Part shown: one piece after another, positions 60,331 to 64,000 of the stretch
Layout: each line of letters starts with the position of its first letter
Numbering within the stretch: the stretch's first letter is position 1
Source: an uncultured Maribacter sp.
GTDB lineage: Bacteria > Bacteroidota > Bacteroidia > Flavobacteriales > Flavobacteriaceae
Assembly: GCA_947498505.1 (NCBI GenBank)
Contig: CANMKG010000011.1
Span: 1 to 64,000, forward strand
Direction: 5' to 3'
DNA length: 64,000 bases
Notes under the pieces: model-generated
Told to the model about the DNA's origin: nothing
Seen by the model: only the letters and a program-made list of their open reading frames with translations
The model's database searches: none
Position numbers and translations under genes: made by a program

Positions 60331-60687
60331 ATGAAAGAATTTATGTTATTTATTAGAAGTGAAGAAAAGCCTAAAGCAAACCTATCACCAGAGCAACTAC
60401 AACAACACATTGAAAAAGTTGGTAGTTTTATTAAAAATTTAGCAGACCAAGGGCGAATGAAATCTGCTCAACCTCTAGAAATGGAAGGGCGTATGTTATC
60501 CTATAAAGATGGGAAGGTTATTGATGGCCCTTATAATGAGACCAAAGAAATTATCTCTGGATATTATCATTTGTTAGCCAAAGACTTAGATGAAGCAATT
60601 GCTATTACAAAAGAGGATCCAAGATTTGAAGAAGGCATTTGGAGAATTGAGGTTAGACCTATAAAAAAGGTAGAAGGTATTAACTAA
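60331..60687 (+). CDS. YCII-related protein
   Basis: The 118-residue protein has the YCII pattern (MKEFMLFIRSEEKPKANLSPEQLQQHIEKVGSFIKNLADQGRMKSA, VIDGPYNETKEIISGYYHL, EGIWRIEVRPI). Such proteins are found with SigJ-type sigma factors and may sense or bind small molecules. It starts 51 bases after the sigma factor stop. Confidence 0.92.
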   Translation: MKEFMLFIRSEEKPKANLSPEQLQQHIEKVGSFIKNLADQGRMKSAQPLEMEGRMLSYKDGKVIDGPYNETKEIISGYYHLLAKDLDEAIAITKEDPRFEEGIWRIEVRPIKKVEGIN

Positions 60688-60707
60688 TAACTTTAGTAAG
60701 CACCATA

Positions 60708-60777
60708 CAAACGAGAATATTATTAGAGTAGAACTCTATTGTAATCTATAGGATAGGCTTTAGTTATTTCTCGTTTG
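60708..60777 (+). other. 70-base structured element before modA
   Basis: A perfect 10-bp stem CAAACGAGAA/TTCTCGTTTG (60708-60717, 60768-60777) encloses a second hairpin AGAGT-AGA-ACTCT (60725-60737). It lies between the YCII gene and the molybdate operon. No T run follows, so it does not look like a simple terminator. It could be a cis-regulatory RNA or a processed repeat. Confidence 0.4.
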
Positions 60778-60876
60778 TTAACCAGTTTAGATAAAGTGAC
60801 TCAACAAATATTTAAGTGCTATTTGGGTAATCCTAAAACATAAGCTTAATTTTACCTATCCAAAAACCAACTTCGT

Positions 60877-61629
60877 TTGAAAAAAATAGGTGTCCTTTTC
60901 ATATTAACCTCTGTTATGTTATTAGGTTGCAACAAAACCTCAGAAGATACCTTAAATATTGCAGTTGCTGCAAACATGCAGTACGCCTTAAAAGCAATTG
61001 CCAAAGAATTTACTCAAATAAAAGGAATTAAATGCAACGTAATTGTTGGTTCTTCGGGTAAGCTTACCGCTCAAATAAAGGAAGGTGCTCCGTATGATAT
61101 TTTTGTTTCCGCTGACTTAAAATACCCAAACGATTTATACAACAATAGCCTAACAACTGGCAAGCCGCAAGTATATGCATATGGCACTTTGGTAATATGG
61201 ACAATGTTAAGTGACATTTCACCCTCTTATAATATACTTTCCGATAAAGCAATAAGACACGTAGCCATACCTAATCCTAAATTAGCTCCATATGGTGCTG
61301 CAGCTCTAGAGTCACTACAAAAACAACAACTTTACGAAGGTTTAAAAGAAAAGCTGGTATTTGGAGAAAACGTTGCTCAAACTAGTCAATTTATTACCAC
61401 TAAATCTGCTGAAATTGGTTTTACTTCAAAGTCAATAGTTTTATCCTCTGCAATGAAAGGAAAAGGAAATTGGATTGATGTTGATAAAACTTTATATTCA
61501 CCAATAGCCCAAGGTGCTGTTATTCTAAAACAGCATAATGTTGACCATAGAGCTGAACAATTTTATGATTTTTTATATTCAATTGAGGCAAAAAAAACGC
61601 TTAAAGACTTTGGTTATTTAGTAGATTAA
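60877..61629 (+). CDS. modA: molybdate ABC transporter substrate-binding protein ModA
   Basis: The 250-residue protein starts at TTG and has a lipobox ending VMLLGC. The mature part has the ModA pattern: LNIAVAANMQYALKAIAKEF, VGSSGKLTAQIKEGAPYDIFVSADLKYPN, and GEIGFTSKS-type ending (SAEIGFTSKSIVL). It binds molybdate or tungstate outside the inner membrane for the ModBC transporter. It is the first gene of the mod operon, ten bases before the Mop gene. Confidence 0.92.
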   Translation: MKKIGVLFILTSVMLLGCNKTSEDTLNIAVAANMQYALKAIAKEFTQIKGIKCNVIVGSSGKLTAQIKEGAPYDIFVSADLKYPNDLYNNSLTTGKPQVYAYGTLVIWTMLSDISPSYNILSDKAIRHVAIPNPKLAPYGAAALESLQKQQLYEGLKEKLVFGENVAQTSQFITTKSAEIGFTSKSIVLSSAMKGKGNWIDVDKTLYSPIAQGAVILKQHNVDHRAEQFYDFLYSIEAKKTLKDFGYLVD

Positions 61630-61638
61630 AATGGTGTT

Positions 61639-62037
61639 ATGAATGTTTTAAATGGAAAAATAGCAGCAATAGAGACCAACGGTAGTTTATCAATTATCGA
61701 AATACAAATTGGTTCTATTTTTTTTAAAACAATACTAATCGAAACCCCCAATTCTGTATCCTACTTAAAAGAAGAAAACGAAGTCAAAGTTATTTTTAAA
61801 GAAACCGAAGTAGTAATAGGAAAAGGGACTGAACATGTGGTAAGTCTACAAAACAAAATTACGGGAACAATTAATGATATAGAAAAAGGAGCACTTTTAA
61901 GTAAACTACGTATTAAAACTAGTGTTGGTATAATAACTTCTATAATCACCACTAGCTCCGTTCTAAAGTTAGATTTAAATGTGAATGAAACGGTAACCGC
62001 TATGATTAAAACTAACGAAATAATGTTATCGCAATGA
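61639..62037 (+). CDS. Mop/TOBE domain protein (molybdate-binding)
   Basis: The 132-residue protein has two TOBE-like repeats (NGKIAAIETNGSLSIIEIQIGSIFFKTILIE and NKITGTINDIEKGALLSKLRIKTSVGIITSIITTSSV), the layout of molybdopterin-binding (Mop) proteins. It probably binds molybdate in the cytoplasm. It overlaps modB by four bases. Confidence 0.83.
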   Translation: MNVLNGKIAAIETNGSLSIIEIQIGSIFFKTILIETPNSVSYLKEENEVKVIFKETEVVIGKGTEHVVSLQNKITGTINDIEKGALLSKLRIKTSVGIITSIITTSSVLKLDLNVNETVTAMIKTNEIMLSQ

Positions 62038-62708
62038 TAGAATGGCAACCTTTGTTTTTAACGTTTAAGTTGGCTCTGGTTACAACAGCTTTATTACTAA
62101 TAATTGCTGTTCCCCTATCCTACTGGCTTGCTTATTCTAAATCTAAAGTAAAACCAATTATTGAAACCCTAGTAAGCATGCCTCTAGTGCTTCCTCCTAC
62201 GGTTTTAGGTTTTTATTTATTGATAGCTTTTAGTCCATCCAGTACCGTTGGTAACTGGTTGAATGATTATTTAGACCTACAGCTTATTTTTTCATTTCAA
62301 GGGTTAGTTTTTGCTTCCATTATCTATAGCCTTCCTTTTATGGTACAACCACTACAATCGGGATTCACAAATATTTCGACGTCTATTATTGAAGCCTCAT
62401 ACGTTTTAGGAAAAACCAAAACAGAAACCCTGTTTAAGGTGTTGCTTCCAAATATGAAATCGTCAATACTAACTGGTTTGGTTCTTGCTTTTGCTCATAC
62501 TATTGGTGAATTTGGCGTAGTACTTATGATTGGTGGAAACATTCCTGGAGAAACCAAGGTTGCTTCAATTGCCATCTATGATGAAGTAGAAGCACTTAAT
62601 TATACTATGGCAAATACGTATTCCATAATACTATTTGCAATTACGTTTTCCATTTTACTATTAGTATATATAGTTAACGGAGGATACATCAAACAGTTTA
62701 AGAAATGA
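62034..62708 (+). CDS. modB: molybdate ABC transporter permease ModB
   Basis: The 224-residue protein has about five to six membrane helices and the permease motif region TLFKVLLPNMKSSILTGLVLAFAHTIGEFG with the EAA-type loop. It overlaps modC by four bases. It forms the channel of the molybdate importer. Confidence 0.92.
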   Translation: MIEWQPLFLTFKLALVTTALLLIIAVPLSYWLAYSKSKVKPIIETLVSMPLVLPPTVLGFYLLIAFSPSSTVGNWLNDYLDLQLIFSFQGLVFASIIYSLPFMVQPLQSGFTNISTSIIEASYVLGKTKTETLFKVLLPNMKSSILTGLVLAFAHTIGEFGVVLMIGGNIPGETKVASIAIYDEVEALNYTMANTYSIILFAITFSILLLVYIVNGGYIKQFKK

Positions 62709-63580
62709 CACATATTTCTGTACAAAAAAAACTATTGGCAGCTGATGGTGAAATGCAACTCAATGTTAACATTACCCTTGAGCAAGGCAAACTTACCGCT
62801 ATTTATGGTCCATCTGGTGCTGGAAAAACATCTCTACTAAGAATAATTGCAGGCCTTCTTAAAGCCGATAAAGGTAGCATTATTGTAAATCAAAAAACCT
62901 GGTTAGATTCCAGTAAAAACATTTTCCTAAAACCTCAAGAACGTAAAGTTGGATTTGTTTTTCAAGAGTATGCGCTTTTTCCAAATATGACGGTTCAAGA
63001 AAATTTACTTTTTGCTTTAGACAAAGGACAAAACAAAAAAAATGTTGACGATTTAATTGCCATCACTGAACTTGAAAACTTAAAGAATCGTAAGCCTGAA
63101 AACCTATCAGGAGGTCAAAAACAGCGAGTAGCGCTAGCAAGGGCACTTGTTAGAAAACCAGATGTTTTAATGCTAGACGAACCGCTTTCCTCCCTTGACC
63201 TATCTATGCGAAATAAATTGCAAGACTACATTCTAAAAGTTCATAAAGAGTATAATTTAACCACAGTACTTATCAGCCATGAAGTTGGTGAAATTGTAAA
63301 AATGTCGGATACCGTTATTATTCTTGAAAAGGGGGAAGTGGTTAAACAAGGAAAACCTTTTGATGTATTTACAAATAAACAAATAAGTGGTAAGTTTCAG
63401 TTCACTGGAGATATTATAAATATCCAAAAAGAAGATATTATTTATGTTGTTACTATTTTAATTGGTATCAGTTTTGTAAAAGTAGTCGCCGAAGAAAACG
63501 AAATAATAGATTTAAACATTGGTGATACAGTAATGGTAGCTTCAAAAGCTTTTAACCCTATTTTTCAAAAGATTAAATAA
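62705..63580 (+). CDS. modC: molybdate ABC transporter ATP-binding protein ModC
   Basis: The 291-residue protein has Walker A GPSGAGKTS, signature LSGGQKQR, Walker B DVLMLDEPLSS and the switch histidine LISHE. The C-terminal tail (about 225-291) has a short TOBE-like part, smaller than in E. coli ModC. It powers ModB. The operon is modA, mop, modB, modC. Confidence 0.92.
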   Translation: MTHISVQKKLLAADGEMQLNVNITLEQGKLTAIYGPSGAGKTSLLRIIAGLLKADKGSIIVNQKTWLDSSKNIFLKPQERKVGFVFQEYALFPNMTVQENLLFALDKGQNKKNVDDLIAITELENLKNRKPENLSGGQKQRVALARALVRKPDVLMLDEPLSSLDLSMRNKLQDYILKVHKEYNLTTVLISHEVGEIVKMSDTVIILEKGEVVKQGKPFDVFTNKQISGKFQFTGDIINIQKEDIIYVVTILIGISFVKVVAEENEIIDLNIGDTVMVASKAFNPIFQKIK

Positions 63581-63636
63581 CCTCTATCGTATACTTTTTT
63601 ATATAGCCGAGTAGTCAAAATCATACTTTTCAGTTG

Positions 63637-63644
63637 TATCTTTG
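63637..63644 (+). promoter_or_regulatory. -7 box TATCTTTG before FAD monooxygenase gene
   Basis: A perfect TAnnTTTG box lies 32 bases before the ATG at 63676. Confidence 0.5.
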
Positions 63645-63675
63645 ATAGTATATCATCAAAAAACAATCCCAAATT

Positions 63676-64000
63676 ATGCATGCAATAATTGGCGCTGGAA
63701 TTGGAGGTTTAACTACTGCATTAGCTTTTGAAAAACTTAACATTGACTATCAAATATTTGAAAAATCAGAAAACTCAAATGCCGTTGGCGCTGGTATATG
63801 GTTGGCTCCAAATGCATTAAAAGTTTACGAATGGCTGGGTATTTTAGAGCAGATACAACAAAGTGGCAATGCTATCAACAGAATTACGGTAACAGATGAA
63901 AACCTAGACCATATTACCGATAGCGCGCAGAGTGAGGCGGTACAAAAATTTGGTTTCTCAACAGTTGCCATACATAGAGTTGCCCTCCAAAAAGTGCTTT
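63676..64000 (+). CDS. FAD-dependent monooxygenase, 5' part
   Basis: The first 108 codons are in the window and the gene runs off the end. The product begins with a FAD Rossmann motif (IIGAGIGGLTTALAFE) and continues with AVGAGIWLAPNALKVYEWLGI, typical of PHBH/salicylate hydroxylase-type flavin monooxygenases. The substrate is unknown. Confidence 0.85.
   Translation, partial: MHAIIGAGIGGLTTALAFEKLNIDYQIFEKSENSNAVGAGIWLAPNALKVYEWLGILEQIQQSGNAINRITVTDENLDHITDSAQSEAVQKFGFSTVAIHRVALQKVL

Noticed and set aside
60708-60777. Moco (molybdenum cofactor) riboswitch before modA
   Set aside because: The conserved core sequence of that riboswitch is not visible and the element is too short.
1-64000. CRISPR arrays, tRNA, rRNA, phage or transposase genes
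   Set aside because: No regularly spaced direct repeats, no tRNA-like cloverleaf that I could recognise and no transposase or phage structural protein among the frames.

Overview
The window looks like a chromosome segment from a marine-type member of the Flavobacteriaceae (phylum Bacteroidota). The DNA is AT-rich, promoters carry the Bacteroidota -7 box TAnnTTTG, lipoproteins and short SPI-type leaders ending in AQ/SQ are common, and the protein families (DUF1624, DUF4269, DUF2200, short Crp/Fnr regulators, PUL-style GH36 and FAD proteins) are typical of that group. There are no rRNA, tRNA, CRISPR, transposase or phage genes that I can see.

Region 1 (1 to about 43.7 kb) is the unusual part. 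It is an array of about 25-30 small units, each holding one to a few unrelated accessory genes, nearly all on the + strand. The units are separated by about 70-220 bp structured elements with one architecture: a variable box ending in AAC (R''), a short spacer, a box like GTGTATAA (L''), a central region of nested hairpins, a box like CATATACA (L'), a spacer ending ACC, and GTT plus a variable box (R'). This is the layout of integron attC sites. In many units the bases just after GTT at the left end are the reverse complement of the R'' box at the right end of the SAME unit, and differ from the neighbours (for example GTTAGGCAAC at 80 with GTTGCCTAAC at 2258, and GTTATAGCC at 33713 with GGCTATAAC at 35013). 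That is expected if each unit once existed as a circle joined at G/TT, so I interpret the region as a sedentary integron-like cassette array. No integrase gene lies in the window.

Cassette cargo includes a GNAT, a HIT-like protein, an EamA transporter, methyltransferases, a P-loop kinase, an Rnl2-type RNA ligase, phosphotriesterase-like and M1-like metallohydrolases, a CPBP protease, a class A beta-lactamase and many small exported proteins. Several cassettes carry a regulator plus its target, with a visible shared operator: MarR/NmrA-like reductase, TetR/flavodoxin-type oxidoreductase/quinone reductase, TetR/AhpD-like protein, and YafY-type WYL regulator/SRPBCC lipoprotein. Others carry LysR or AraC regulators. 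About 28 kb holds a chimeric junction: a 290-bp copy of the attC-like site and methyltransferase start found at 35 kb, joined to a GH36-like glycosidase gene and a FAD oxidoreductase gene.

Region 2 (44.9 to 64 kb) has no attC-like sites and reads as ordinary flavobacterial chromosome. It holds a DUF4269 protein, two serine hydrolases around a phosphotriesterase-like lipoprotein, MarR/OsmC, Lrp/AsnC with a 2-hydroxyacid dehydrogenase and a VOC protein, ArsR/AHSA1 (with two visible operator sites), NUDIX and DUF4406 proteins, Crp/Fnr, a MocR regulator divergent from a PNPOx-like protein, an AraC-Ogt fusion, an SDR, an ECF sigma factor with a YCII protein, a molybdate ABC operon (modA, Mop/TOBE protein, modB, modC) and the start of a FAD monooxygenase gene cut by the window end.
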